Notes under the pieces: generated by a model
What the model was told of the DNA's origin: nothing
Database searches by the model: none
Seen by the model: only the letters and a program-made list of their open reading frames with translations
Assembly: GCA_036768485.1 (NCBI GenBank)
Contig: JAVLUZ010000610.1
Location: 1-64,000 of the forward strand
Direction of reading: 5' to 3'
From: Mermis nigrescens
Lineage: Eukaryota; Nematoda; Enoplea; Mermithida; Mermithidae
Length of the DNA stretch: 64,000 bases
Translations under genes and position numbers: made by a program
In this document: one piece after another, positions 1 through 12,180 of the stretch
Position numbering within the stretch: the stretch's first letter is position 1
How the letters are laid out: the number at the start of each line of letters is the position of its first letter

Positions 1-179
1 AATTTTTCTATTTTGGTGGTTCCAGAGCACACATGGGCATTGAGGTGTTGGACGCCCTCATAATCGATAGAACTCAGATATAAAGTGTTGACGGTTTCGC
101 ACCATCAGGCCCCCAGAATTAGTTTGCTGCCCATGTATGGTCTAGACCCTAATTAAACGCCCTACCTTTACGTGCACGA

Positions 180-480
180 GTGAACCGAGCCCAGGTCCAA
201 GATTTTGCTTTTGAGGAAGAATTAAAGTCAGACATCTCGGTAATATGTGCGTAAGCCCAGGTGCAATAAACGTACTCAAGTCCAGATGGTGCTTAAGTGC
301 CAGTTTAAGCAACAGACTGTTGCACAGACAGTCGCAATAAAATTGGAGCTGCTGCTTATCTTGAGCACGTGCTTTCAAGCACATACTTAAGCTTGTGCTT
401 AATTTTGGTCTCTTGCAATAAAGTAATCAAATCCTTGCATATCTTGGTCCGAGCTGATGCTTAACTTCATGAGTGGTCGG
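180..480. repeat. Cluster of AAGCACGTGCTTAAG-like words
   Basis: Short palindromic words such as GTGCTTAAG, CTTAAGC and AGCACGTGCTT recur every 20-40 bases. The same vocabulary reappears at 2220-2440. This looks like a small degenerate tandem or foldback repeat. Its function is unknown. Confidence 0.5.
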
Positions 481-1414
481 AGGCACTCATAAGTACCAGC
501 TTGGCCGCGTTGACTACTATTTTCCATGTACTTGCGAGATACGTTTATTAGACATCCTTGCTGAAAAATCATTTTCATATGCGAGAAAAGTTTAATCTAT
601 TGAAGTTATGGGGCGGTGATCATACCTGTGCATATACAGAACGGAAATTCTTGGAAGCTTGACCTAAAACTTTTTACCAAGTGCCTTTTTTTGGCTCACG
701 ATAGATACGTGTCAAAAACGTTTAAATTTTTTACAGGATGTTCTTTTTTCTTGCTAGAAAGTGATCAAGAAAAATTTAATACTATTTAATAAAATTCAAT
801 CAAAGCTGACTACAAAAATAGGCACTTTCGACTAAATAAAAGATCGCTAAAAACGTTAAACAAGTCGTTTTCGACGAGTTTTCTGATAGCCTTTATTCTG
901 CGGAGTGAAAAATTTTCGCGCGGGTATAGGGGGTTGGGGGTGAACTAACCCCAAGATTGTGTACGGCGGTGTCTTTATTTTGTTCATTAAAGATATAAAT
1001 TTTTTTACTTAGTTAAAGGATCTTTTAGTTTTTAAGTTCATTTTTTAGCTTAATTTGGAAAGTAAATTTGACATTAATAACATTTTCTCAGAAAGTGTTC
1101 AAATGTTATATAGAAAAACGTTCACTATTTCGTACAAAATTATTTGATTGTGGATCATTTTCGATTTAATTGGGAAGCTAGTTCTTGTTTTTCTCGCCAG
1201 CATGAGTACTTTACGGGAAGTAATAAACTAAGTATTTGTATATTACGAAAATTTTTTTCAGAAGTTGCTTAAATTTAGAATAATTAGGAAAGCGTTAGAA
1301 TGCGTTATTTCGTGCAAAATTGTTTTATTCGGAATTATTTTCAGTTTTTCATTGGGGAGGTGCTAGTTCTTGCTAAAATATCGCTTTCTTCTGGCTCAAG
1401 AAAAAACACAGAAA

Positions 1415-1581
1415 CTATAGTCTGTTTCACATAACTTCGTGCATATATTCTGAGAATTTTCGTCGACAGTAGGCCAAGGTTTCCAAATTTATATATCAAA
1501 TCAATTTATATCGCAATCTGTCAGCTTATTGCCGTAGATAGTTTTAAAATTTATGACCGAAGTTGTGTGAAACAAACTATA
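1415..1581. mobile_element. CTATAGTC MITE, copy 1
   Basis: The element starts CTATAGTCTGTTTCAC and ends GTGAAACAAACTATA, so it has imperfect terminal inverted repeats of about 25 bases around a ~120-base AT-rich core. Two further copies lie at 12016-12180 and 61425-61595 with the same layout and similar length. There is no coding capacity. The size and inverted termini fit a MITE. The superfamily is not assigned because no clear target duplication is visible. Confidence 0.7.
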
Positions 1582-2219
1582 ACTTCACGTCGACGAGTTT
1601 TAAAAAAACGGGGAGAACAAAGGGAAAGACCAAAAATAAGTAAATAAATAAAATAAAAGTAATTGGTTAAAAATAATTAGTTGACGGAAAAACAAAAAAG
1701 GGACGATTAATCGTAAATGAAACGTGTATCAATTGCAATCGGCCTCTTACAGTATTTATGTTTTGCATAAGACTATATAAATGCTTAAATATATGAGAAA
1801 AATAATACAGAAATCGAGAATCCGATAACGTAAAATGCGAATATTACAGGCATACCCCTCCTTGTGAAATAGTTGAAGTAAGGAAACATATAACGCAAGT
1901 GTGACTAATCAATTTACCAAAATACGAGCACATGCACAAGCTGCAAAATAAGACGAGTATATTAAATTTCAAGACAGTAGGTTAAAGTATCAAAATTAAA
2001 GTAAAATTAATTAGTCCAAAATTTAGAGATTATTTCACATAATTATTACAAGCTTTTCACTAGCCAACGTTATTTAAAAATATTATCGCAGCTTTATAGC
2101 GTAATTCCCACGTTAGTTTTTTTCAGGAAGGAGCGGTATTTTTCTTTGATTTTAATGATATGCATGGCTCGGCTGACTGTATTTTTTGACATCAACCTCA
2201 TTAGCACATTTTTCAGACA

Positions 2220-2440
2220 GCGTCTGGCAGAAGTAAATATAGAAACTGTTGCTTAAGTTAAGCACGAACTTAAGCATGTGCTTCGAAGATTTAAGCACGA
2301 ACTTATAAGTACGTGCTAGGTTAGGCACTAGGTCAACATTTTTATTGCAACCCAATTAAGCAGATGCTTATCCTAGAACGTGCTTAAGCACTTTAAGCAT
2401 GAACTTAATCAAGGCACGTGCTTACGATATTGCGAGTGGG
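2220..2440. repeat. Second cluster of AAGCACGTGCTTAAG-like words
   Basis: Repeated GCACGAACTTAAGC, GCACGTGCTTA and related palindromic words match the cluster at 180-480. The two clusters are about 2 kb apart and could be remnants of one element's ends. No TSD was found. Confidence 0.5.
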
Positions 2441-2621
2441 CCATGAGCGCTGCCAAGCTTTATGCAATAGAGAAAGCTTATGATCTTTCAACATCCGATT
2501 CGCAGCTCGACTCTAAAGAATTAGGATCACGTTCAGATCTAGTGCAACGCAAAGCAAATATATAAGAGAATCAATTATTCGGCGCGAGTGACAGAACTTT
2601 TCGGCAAATTCGCCATTTCCA

Positions 2622-3200
2622 GTGACGGACCAATTAATTTCTGATAGAGGGAGGGCCAGAGCGGGGGGGGCGGAATCCCAAGTTTTTCTAAGAATGTCAA
2701 AAAAGTTCCCGGAAACCCATAATTTATGTGCCAAGTAGCGGTCTTTTGCCGGTTTCGAGCTGGTAAAATCATTTTTCGCAAGCCTGTTTTTTTTAAAAAA
2801 ATTAATAACAGTGGAAATTTTTTCTACTGGAAAATACCAGAATAGGTTGATTGAATTTCATCTACCTCGCGCTAGCAAAAAAGCAAAGTCAGTCGAAAGC
2901 AATTTTTTTTAGGATTTTCGATGAAATATGAGAGAGAAATATTTTATTATTTTGTCGCTCGAAAAATGTGTGTAAGAGCTACAGAATTTTGGCTACATAC
3001 AAAAATACAATTTTTTCGCAGAAATAACGCTTTTAGACTGCTATGAAAAGCAGCAAATATGATAAGACTTTATTGTCAGTCGCGAAGCGCTGAAAAAGTC
3101 GGTAAAAGTTTGGCAATGATGGCTAAAAATCGTTAGAAAATTTTCGGCTCCATTAGGCCGACAAGAGGACGGTCGCTCCTTCTGAATCCGCGCCCGCCTG
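2622..3200. mobile_element. Possible degraded hAT-like MITE
   Basis: The left part reads CAGTGACGGACC and is followed by a G-rich tract. The right part has a G+C block and GAATCCGC before CCTGG. Both resemble, in opposite orientation, the CAGTGGCGGAT termini of the better preserved elements at 5135-5327 and 46006-46505. I found no 8-base target duplication, so the boundaries are guesses. Confidence 0.3.
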
Positions 3201-4339
3201 GATATATTTTACTCAAAATAGGGCAGTTAGGTGACAAATGTTTAGATAAATGCATCTGTCAATCAAAAGACCTTTGTGACTGCTGAGCACTTACATAATA
3301 TCGCTAAGTAGCATTTTTTCAAGCTTTGAATCCAATTCGGTAGTTACTACCGGATTTTGTTATTTTGTGTCAGTTTGGTTCACATGAGATGCAAATGTAT
3401 TATCGTATAAAAACTATAAGAACATACGAAAAAAATTAAAATTTGTTTTTCATGCGCACAAATTTTAAGCAAAAATGTTTTTTTTTGTTTTTTATACACC
3501 GATAGTTGTCATTTTTTATTTGAGATAAAAGAAAGGCATGGTTATTATAATAGAAAACGATCACAAATCACAAAGATATAAACTAAGATGCAGATAACTT
3601 TAATAAGCCAACGTGCGAGGCTACCTACTGTCAAAAAACTTAAAAATTCATAAAATTTCTGTAATAATAAATTTCTGCAGATAATAGGTCACTGTATAGC
3701 CAATTTGACAGCGAATCTATCAAAATCGAAACAATGTTTCGAGCTAAAATCGCAAAACGAAAAAAATCAGCCAGAAAACGAATATTACCGCGCGCCGCGA
3801 ATTAGTGCTCTCTACAATATATAAACTTTAGCCAAAAAATAATAAATTCGCTGCGGCGTTATCTTGTGCATTCAACAAAACAATTTATTGTTCTATTGTG
3901 ATTAGTAATAAAAATATAGCGGTCCTCGTGAAACACAGTTTTCCTTACATTTTTTGGTTATTCCGAGTAGGTTTATGAACTTGTCCTTTTTCAGCCACCA
4001 TTCAGCATCTTAACGCTAACAGACTGAAATAAATCAGCCGGATGCAGAATGTCTTATCGATAACCCTGAGAAGCATTATTATCAGAAAGTTTTCTACATA
4101 AATGACATGCAAAGCTTAAAGGGGGTTTTATCAGCAACTGGGATATATAAAAAAACTTTATTTAATTATTCAGTGGTGCCTACGTCATTGCTCGTACCTG
4201 CAGGTAAGTATCACAGATAGCGCGTTAGCGCCTAACTACGAGTATAATATACTTAAGTAGCCCTTAACAAATGCGTCCCTTACAGCTATAATTGTACACT
4301 TCTGTGTTGTGCGTTTTTTAAAGATAAATAACAAAAAAA

Positions 4340-4640
4340 TTCGTTGCTGCCATTTTTTACACTTCTATCCGGTGTGCAAAGAGCGTTTGAGTTTAAGTGT
4401 AACGTTGTAACATGTTTTAAATTGGTCAGCGACACGACTTGTCAAACTCAATTTTGCATTCTGTTTAGTCTGGTGTTTTCAAATGTAGACAATTATGTAA
4501 GCTCGATGGCACTTGATTCATTTTTTAAAAGTGACATACTTTCGAAGGGCAGTGTAAAGAGTGTAAAGAAATTGGGGGTAAAAAACACATTTTGGCCGCT
4601 TTTTATCTGCCAACAACTCCGGTTATGAGTCCCAAGAAAT
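4340..4640. repeat. Dispersed repeat family F, copy
   Basis: A diverged repeat with words such as CTGCCAACAACTCCGGTTATGAGTC and GTGTAAAGAAATT. Similar words recur at 6295-6720, 18540-19070, 28780-29045 and 31840-32060. Open frames across it are repeat-derived. The exact ends are not visible. Confidence 0.45.
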
Positions 4641-5134
4641 TTTTTTTGATAAAAATGAAGTATTGTCAGGTAAATAGTCATCAGTGATTACCTAATTTTA
4701 TATCAAGTATTACGTAAATATGCTACTTTTGCGAGTCATTAAATATTCTTAATTCGTGAAAGGTATTTTTATTATTATTATGCTTATTTTGTCTTATATT
4801 TTTGTATTATTTCTGATAAGAACCGTCGACGTATATTTTTATGAGGACAGTTATGTTTTATTCTAAGGTAACGCGTGAAAATTGTAAATTACGTTTATTA
4901 CGTATCGTACTTTAGCTGAGAAACAGGCATGGCGGTGGGAATAAGATTCGGCGACATAAAAGAAGAGAAAATACGCTACGGATAGGTTAGTCAAAGACTG
5001 AAAGACTCCAAAAGGGGATTAGAAAAGAATTCCAGACACAATTCTAGAGTTTATCTAAACGATTTAAGAGTCAAGCAGATCGGATGGAAAACCAAAACTC
5101 GACCGAACCTAAATCCGCAGAATACAGTAAAATT

Positions 5135-5327
5135 CAGGGGCGGATTTAGGGGTGAGGGGGGGCGGCCGCCCTTGCCCCCCTTGCCCCAGAATAGTGCACA
5201 AAATTAAGCATTTTTGAGCGATTTTTAGCGATTTTCGGGTTAAAACGGCTAATTTTTCCGCCGAAGTAAGGGTTCCGCCCCTCCTTAGGGGTACCGCCCC
5301 CTTAAGAAAATCCTAGATCCGCCACTG
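5135..5327. mobile_element. hAT-like MITE with perfect 8-bp TSD
   Basis: The 193-bp element begins CAGGGGCGGATTTAGGGG and ends GATCCGCCACTG, giving imperfect terminal inverted repeats of about 20 bases around a G+C-rich centre with GGCGGCCGCC. It is flanked on both sides by GTAAAATT (5127-5134 and 5328-5335), a perfect 8-base duplication. CAGNGGCGGAT-type termini and 8-bp duplications are characteristic of hAT-superfamily transposons. With no coding capacity, this is a non-autonomous copy. Related copies lie at 45718-45895 and 46006-46505. Confidence 0.88.
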
Positions 5328-5684
5328 GTAAAATTATTAATCAATTAGCAAGAAATAGCATGATTAAGCATGCAACTATAGGCAAATTCGCTTAATCATC
5401 AGTATGTGCAACAATTAAATTCATACAGAAAGCGGTATGTTTAATGGAAGTGTAAAAAGTGAAGCGGAAGCGAGAGGCTAGAAGAGGTCAAAAGGGCAAC
5501 GTTTTTATCACAACAAGACATGTGGAATACGAGCGGACATCGTGAATAAAAAATATAAAATAAAATTGGAAAATACTAAATTTTTATAAAATATAAAATA
5601 AAATCGAAAGTAAGCAAAATGTTTTCCCTTCGAACGACCAAAGTTTGAGGTTCCTCTTGATCTCATTTTACTCACTAGACTGCA

Positions 5685-5925
5685 TGACCATACCTAGGCG
5701 TGGGAGATTAGGGAGTATGCACCCCCAGAAACCAAAATAACCCCCCGACTTTAAATTTTTAAATTTTTTATATTTTTTCTCAATTTTTTCATGCCAATGG
5801 ATAGTGCTCGATGAGAAACGTTTAAAAATGGTGTTTTTCGCCATACCACCACTTTTAAGGCCATTTTTTGACCTTTGAAAAAATCTTGCACCCCTCCAGA
5901 AGTTTGGTGCTGCTCACCTATGTGC
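5685..5925 (+). repeat. Family A dispersed repeat (~250 bp)
   Basis: This copy has the family's hallmarks in order: a G-rich lead, GTATGCACCCCCAGAAACC, an AT-rich stretch, GATGCCAATGGATAGTGCTCG, GAGAAACGTTTAAAAATGGTG, a Phe-codon-rich tract, then TTGCACCCC and GGTGCTGCTCACCTA. Seven copies in both orientations are scattered through the window. Family and transposition mechanism are unknown. Confidence 0.8.
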
Positions 5926-8815
5926 ATGACTCCCTAAACTATAAAAACCGGATTAAAACAGTAAAATCGCTGAGTGTTTCGTGTGTTTTTTGCGAACAGT
6001 CGCCCCGCATTTTGAATATGCTTTTACGTCAATCTAAAATGGCGATTTTTCGCATAGCGACATTTTTGCCTGATTTCGATTTGTTCGACGGGACTTCGTC
6101 CTAAGGGTTTTTGCCAATGAGCAGCGCCTACCTGCTTCTCTCAGCTTACGTATTTCGTTTCGAACCCACAATTGTTCGTAAACCAACGTAAGTAATTGAT
6201 TGTACACATATGTTCATAGATCGAATAAATACAATAATTATAATCAACAAGTCTTCGGCTTCTAGGACGCAGGCTTTTACGTGACACTACGACTGAGTGG
6301 CTACTTTCGGTTTCCCAGCAAACTTCTTTACACTCAATACAGAGTCAGATATAGGGGTTCAAATTTTACACTCTAGTGGATGGTATCGAAAGCAGGTTTT
6401 GTCTAAGATTTCTCTGCCAACTTCTCCGGTTATAAGTCGGGACAAAATCAGGGGTGTAACATTGGGCAGAAAAACACGTTTTCTTCCTTTTTTGATTGGT
6501 CAATATCTCAAATTAGGATTGAAATGGATTTTTTCGCACACAAACGTACTAAGATTTAACGGCTATAAACTGGCATAACCTGAATTTCTTTACACTAAAT
6601 GCGGAATAGGGTTCAGATTTTTATTGTTTACAATGTGGTGGATGGTGGAAAAATGGGTTTTTTGTCCCTTATTTTGTTTGCCGATTTCTCCGTTTAGAAG
6701 TCTTAGCGACCTGGAAGCCATATTTTATAGATAACTTTTATTTTTTTGCATAAATTCAAAAAAATTTTTGGCGCTACGCATCTGGAACTTTAACAGAATT
6801 AGCTCCAAGTTCACACATATAGGAAATAGCGTAAAGTCTGTGAACTTCGTTTTGTTCGAATTTCACCAACTTTCTGTCGCTCTACACCGGATTTTAGTCT
6901 AGACCTAAAGATTTTAAAACATATTTCCACAGAAAAATTGCCTGAAGTGAATATATTTTTATGAAAAATTTGTTCTAGAAATTTATTTGAGCATAGTTGA
7001 CAATGTGAAATGGCGAAAAATGCTACTCTTTACGTGAATAGCGGATTTCTGACCTATTTTTTGACTGAATTCGCAAAAGTGCGAAAATACTGGATAAACC
7101 ACTGATTGCTACGGAGGGATTATAACCATATATGATCCTGGGACGTGGGGGTTTGGAAGGTTTTCACCTCCCCCAGAAAGATTAGCACCCTTCTCCAAAA
7201 TTGTTTAACCCCCCCGTTGCGAATGTCGCAAGTATATGATATGAATTATAATATAAGAATATAGTTATCATATTTAAAGATACAGTAATCGTACTAATTA
7301 TTTATTCCAGTAACTTTTTAAAGTTTCAAAATGGCTTTTACTCTCGATTTGAATATTGAAGGTTCATTATTACGTTTTCTTTTGAATTTTTAATAACGTG
7401 CGAGTTGATAGCAAAAAAGCACTTGCAGCAAAATTAACATAAACGGATTACAATCGTCAAAAATCGTTTCCAGCTAATCAAAATGCAGTTCAGCAAACAT
7501 AGACCTTGCCGTTAGGACTTTGCGAATAAGTAATAAGTTATCGTCATATTAGCATTTTTTGGGTGAAATAATAATTAGGTATGGTTGCATCAAATTCTAA
7601 TCATTAATTACGTATTTAGCTTAATTTTCGCTAATATATACTCCAGTTATTACACATTTTCGTCATTCGCCACTGGACTATCGTAAAAATTATTTTATTA
7701 TGTGCCACGCCCACAAGTGCCGAACAAAGCCGGCCTGAAGACTATAGGAAGGGTGACTTGACCATTAGTGGTTACTTAAGTTAGAGAATCTAAGATGAAG
7801 TTGAGATCTAGGATAATAAAATTTATCCTAAAATAATTCTTTTTGTCGTGAACAGTGAGTGGATTAGAACCCACATCGGTGAAATTCACTGTCAGAAATA
7901 GAATCAAAAGTGAATCGTTTGCGACACCTTCCTCCCCCATAATTGGCGATTTTTTAAAAGTTCTTTGACATTTTCTAAAAATTTATAGAAAATATGCTTT
8001 TTTAAGCGTTTTTAGCTATCTATTCGCTCAAAAGTGGCAAACATCCGGCGCTTCGCGCCATTTTACTCGTGTTTTGACTATAATTTGTTCAAATTGTTCC
8101 GACTTTTTTAATTTTTATCGAAATTTGCGTATGTTTTTATGCTCAAGAAAAATAGAGCATCATCAGAAACGCTAAAAAACCATGTTTTCGACGCGCGCCT
8201 ACCATTTTCGGACTAAAAAAGGCACTTTCATCACTTTCATCACCTTCCCGTAGAATTCTCATGCTGTGCATGTATGGTGATAACTCATTTGCAAAATCCT
8301 CAATGTTTTCTGTCGTAATCTTGTGTTATAGTGAAGAATCCTGGGAAGGGTATCTGACAAGGCAAGGCAAAAATCGTGGAAAGCGTAAAAAATACAAATC
8401 TTAAAGGTCTGCCTGATTTTGGGCAGCTTAGACTTGGCTCCTTTCACGTCCAACGCCCAAGTATGTTAGACGCCAGAACTCGTTATAGCAACGACTCGGG
8501 ATGGCTATGATGTTGGGATGGGAGACAATGAAAAATGAAAACCATAGCCGATAAAGGGGAATTCAGCTGATTTGGGGGGTCAGTAAGTGAGCTTTTTCTG
8601 GGCCGAAATAATATAAAAACTAGAACCTATAAATGCTAAACTAGTGTTCTTATTACGTTATCTGCAAGTACTTTGAAAATAATCGATTTTTATTTTCATT
8701 TTCGGCCTTCGCTTTGACACGTTTAACTTTGACACTTTCGACACGTTTTTTTCCAGAAAAATTTCCATCTTTTTATTCTCGTAGGTCTACTAGTCTTGAC
8801 ACGGAAACCCCAACT
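5926..8815. other. Gene-poor stretch with repeat fragments
   Basis: No gene is supported. A family F repeat lies at about 6295-6720, a C-rich repeat fragment at about 7140-7215, and a GGCGCTTCGCGCC hairpin word at about 8046. The remainder is AT-rich without recognisable features. Confidence 0.55.
6295..6720. repeat. Dispersed repeat family F, two adjacent units
   Basis: The sequence shares TTCTTTACACT, GATTTCTCTGCCAACTTCTCC and TATAAGTC words with 4340-4640 and with the flanks of the large palindromic element. Two units appear back to back. The predicted peptides have no known motif and are rejected as genes. Confidence 0.4.
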
Positions 8816-8819
8816 TGCA

Positions 8820-9120
8820 TGTCTAGACACGACCAAACATGCATGTGGGAGATTGGGGGCATAGACCCCCAGAATGGAAAAATGATAAGTTATCCGGGGA
8901 GAATGAGGCAAACTGGAGGTTGAAAATAGATAGTTAACTGAAGATTTTCTTCTTATTGCTAGACGTTGACCAGAAACTATGGAATAATGTACTTTTAAGG
9001 CTATTTCAACATTTGTACCAGTCTCAGAGGTCATTTTAGCGCAAAAATGCACTGCTTTTTGAACCTATTCTATGTAGGTCGATTGACCCACCAGATCGGC
9101 TAAGCTCTGCATCTATGGAC
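8820..9120 (+). repeat. Family B dispersed repeat (~300 bp)
   Basis: Order of landmarks: ACATGCATGTGGGAGATTGG, CATAGACCCCCAGAATGG, GAGAATGAGGCAAACTGGAG, CTTATTGCTAGACGTTGACC, TTTTAAGGCTATTTC, and near the end GACCCACCAGATCGGC with CTCTGCATCTATG. The same order occurs at 13645-13955, 40490-40790, 43665-43950 and 51950-52237. No coding capacity or clear terminal repeats are visible. Confidence 0.75.
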
Positions 9121-11314
9121 ACGACCCCAAAACTTTGTGGCTCCTAGCTCGAAGTAAGGCAGCCAGCCACTGTCCTAATTCGATATGCATTATACTCGTA
9201 CCATAATACTTTCTTATCCCATACTTTTTCTTAGTGCTTTTTGGGCTTTCGTATAATTATATAAGGCATGATCGTAAAATTACGCAAGGAAATTTTTGTA
9301 CTAGTTTTGCCTCATTATTATCCATTTTTATTTCAAGCTAATTAGAAAGTCATTGATCAATCATTGCCTCGTTGAGGTTTTTGCAGTCTTTCGGTCTCGG
9401 CAAGGAAAAACACTGACCATTGTACGATCCATTCCTCAATGCTTGCGTGCGACATCAATATAGTACTGAAATTTGGATAGTCTTGGAAAGTTTCCTTTTA
9501 ACATGCAAATGTACCGCATTTGATATATTATGTGCACTGTATAACTAAAAGGATTTGTTTGTGCTATTTTAATCTTACTTTAATGAAAATGATCGTATAT
9601 TTTTCGTCAACCGTATTATTAATTATGTTATTATCAACCGTATTATTAATTATTAGTATTAATTAATTAAATTAATTATCTTTTTCATTCCCAAATACAT
9701 TTGATTAATCTCTTCGATTAAATGATTGAGGATTTAGAGCATTTGATTCTTCGTTTGCGTATAAATTGAATGCGTTTTTTGATTCTTAAGATTCTTCATT
9801 TCAGTTAAATTAGTTTTTTAGTGAACGTATTAAGTTGTTTTTAGCTTTATCTTATAGCGGGCATAAATTATCTTGTATTTTGTTAATTAATGCTCACAAA
9901 TTTTATGTTCTAGCTACCGAAAATTCTCTTTTATCTGAATTTCTATTTCAGCTTGTGTCTATCTGTTTTTATTGTTATAGGATCGTTTTAAGATTTTTAA
10001 AAATTGCGGGTTCTTTTTCTGAATTCCAAACTTACCTTTTACGATAGCTACACTAACATTTCTGCTCATTTTCATTTTTCGTGTTTTTTTATTCTTTTCT
10101 ACTTGCGTTAATCATACTTCGTCTTTGCCGATAAGTAAAATACGCCTGGACAAGGCTGGCCGAAGGAATTATCGTTTTTCATTGAATCGCATTTAACTCT
10201 GGTTTAGATTTGGGAACGTAGAGCGCATGAATAGCTTCCTAAAAATGTATTACATGTGCCATATTTGCTCCTGGGACGTGAAAATTGCAAAGACAAAATA
10301 TGGCCCGTTTTTGCCCCCCGTTTCTGATTTTCTAGTATTCTCTGCCCGGAGCGAAAAATAAATTTTTAAAAAAATGCTATTAACAAGCTCTACATTCTTA
10401 AGTCAAAAGCCGAGACTCTCTTTGACTGTATGACAAACAAAAATGATTTAGAAAAGATGATAAATGTGAATAGTACCAGCCCTACACCTGGATAGCGAAT
10501 TAAAGGATTAAAAACGCATATTAGACTTAAGAATTTTTATTTAGTTTCTAGTTTTTTGTCGCATTTCATAGGGAAGTAAGAAATTGCTCAATATTGTTTC
10601 CATCTCACTAATTTTATTGTCGAAACTTTAAATTTATTCCATCTGAGCTAAACGTTTAGTTAATCTTTGCTACTTATTTTACAATTAGGTACATACTACA
10701 TTCGTGTAAGTTTTCAAACAATTTTAATGACTCGAAGTTCGTAATTCTGTAAGAAATATTTTCTCCAGATAAGCAGTAATTCTTAAAAAAGTTCACAAAA
10801 ATCTAAAAATCAATAAGCAAATATCTTGATTAAAATAAACTTCAAAAATAAGGATATGAGCTGAAATTACAGGAATAAAAAAATATTACATAATTTTTTT
10901 TAGATTCGTTCGAGTTTTTTAGATTTGGGGATCATTGCATCTGTAGTATTTAAGCAAAAATGACTGATTGGGTTAATTACATTTCGCTCTTTGGAATATA
11001 ACAATAAACGCAATTATTTATAGTCTTTAATGACATTACTGAAGTACGAGGCTTGAAATTTAAATGTTTTTAAAGAATCGGCCTTCGAACATCGTATGTC
11101 AGTTTGATTGCATTAATCAACCGAGAGTTTATCAAAAAAAACTGTTCGAGAATCGGCCCTCTAGCATTTAGCAATTCCATACCGAAACGAATTACAGGTC
11201 AGTATTTGGAAAATTGGGAAGAGAATGATTAAGTTTTATTTTGAACGCAGCAATGAATATACAAATAACTATTGAAAACAATAGAGAGAAGATGTGGAGA
11301 ATTCGCTTCGGTCC
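9121..11314. other. AT-rich gene-poor stretch
   Basis: Nothing with coding signature is visible. An (AATT)-rich tract of simple sequence lies near 9610-9680. I see no RNA gene, repeat array or recognisable transposon end. Confidence 0.5.
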
Positions 11315-11597
11315 ACTGGGCATGGTTGGGGGTTAGAGTTTTGGAGGTATGCACCCCCTATAAGGCCGATTACACCCCTCCCCAGAAACCAAAATAACCC
11401 ATCCCCCGGAATTAAATCTTTTGAAATTTTTTTTGTTTTTCTCGCAATTTTTTGATGCCAATGGATAGTGCTCGATGAGAAACGTTGAAAAATGGTGTTT
11501 TTCGCCCCGCACCACCATTCTCAAGACCATTTTTTGCCCTTTGAAAAATGTTGCAGCCACCCATACCCCCGCCAGAATTTCGGTGCTGCCCACCTGA
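11315..11597 (+). repeat. Family A dispersed repeat
   Basis: Same order of landmarks as the copy at 5685-5925: GTATGCACCCCC, GATGCCAATGGATAGTGCTCG, GAGAAACGTTGAAAAATGG, then CCAGAATTTCGGTGCTGCCC. It is one of the better preserved copies. Open frames on either strand are a by-product of low divergence between copies. Confidence 0.8.
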
Positions 11598-12015
11598 GCT
11601 TCGGTCCGGTTTCCTTGACTAGTCGCATTTTCGGACCTTTTGAACAATTTCCCTGCCAGCGTTTTTCGAGAGACGAAATAAAGATACAGTAATCAAATTT
11701 TAGGTTTGAATGATTACAACCTTTATTGACTTCTGCACAAAAAATTAGCAAAATACGACGTTAGCTCGTTGTATGTAAAGTTTCGTTACTACAGCTATTA
11801 TGGATCGGCTAAAAAACGATGGCGAGAAAATTGTCACAAAAGGTCCGCATTTTCTTCCCTTCGACATGGGTTTTCCCTAAGACGAATATTTATCTGACGT
11901 GTGAGCGAAATAAAAAAATCAGTAGTAGGGTTAAAAAACAAATTTGTCGTCGAGTATAATTATTTCTAATGAGACAAATGAAATAAATATCTATAACTAA
12001 AAACAGCACTATAAA

Positions 12016-12180
12016 CTATAGTCTGTTTCAATCACGTTCGGTCCTAAATTTTCAAACTATCGCCGACCTAGCAGATTGCTAATACAGCATTGATCAGATA
12101 TGAAATTATCGTAACCCTCAGCTTACTACCGATGAAAATTCTAAAAATTTATGCACGAACTTATGTGAAACAGACTATAA
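12016..12180. mobile_element. CTATAGTC MITE, copy 2
   Basis: Bounded by CTATAGTCTGTTTCAA and GTGAAACAGACTATA. The core shares GATATGAAATTATCGTAACC and CAGCTTACTACCGATG with the copy at 61425-61595. About 165 bp, non-coding. Confidence 0.75.

Larger units (their letters stand above)
1..5134. other. Gene-poor repeat-bearing stretch
   Basis: No coding exon is supported here. Open frames are short and have no recognisable motif. The stretch contains two clusters of short palindromic words built on GCACGTGCTTAAGC (about 180-480 and 2220-2440), one copy of the CTATAGTC MITE, a possible degraded hAT-like fragment at about 2622-3200, and a dispersed-repeat piece at 4340-4640. The rest is AT-rich DNA in which I see nothing. 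Confidence 0.6.

Noticed and set aside
7840..7910. tRNA-like B box (GGGTTCTAATCC on the minus strand)
   Set aside because: No A box or cloverleaf stems could be seen around it.
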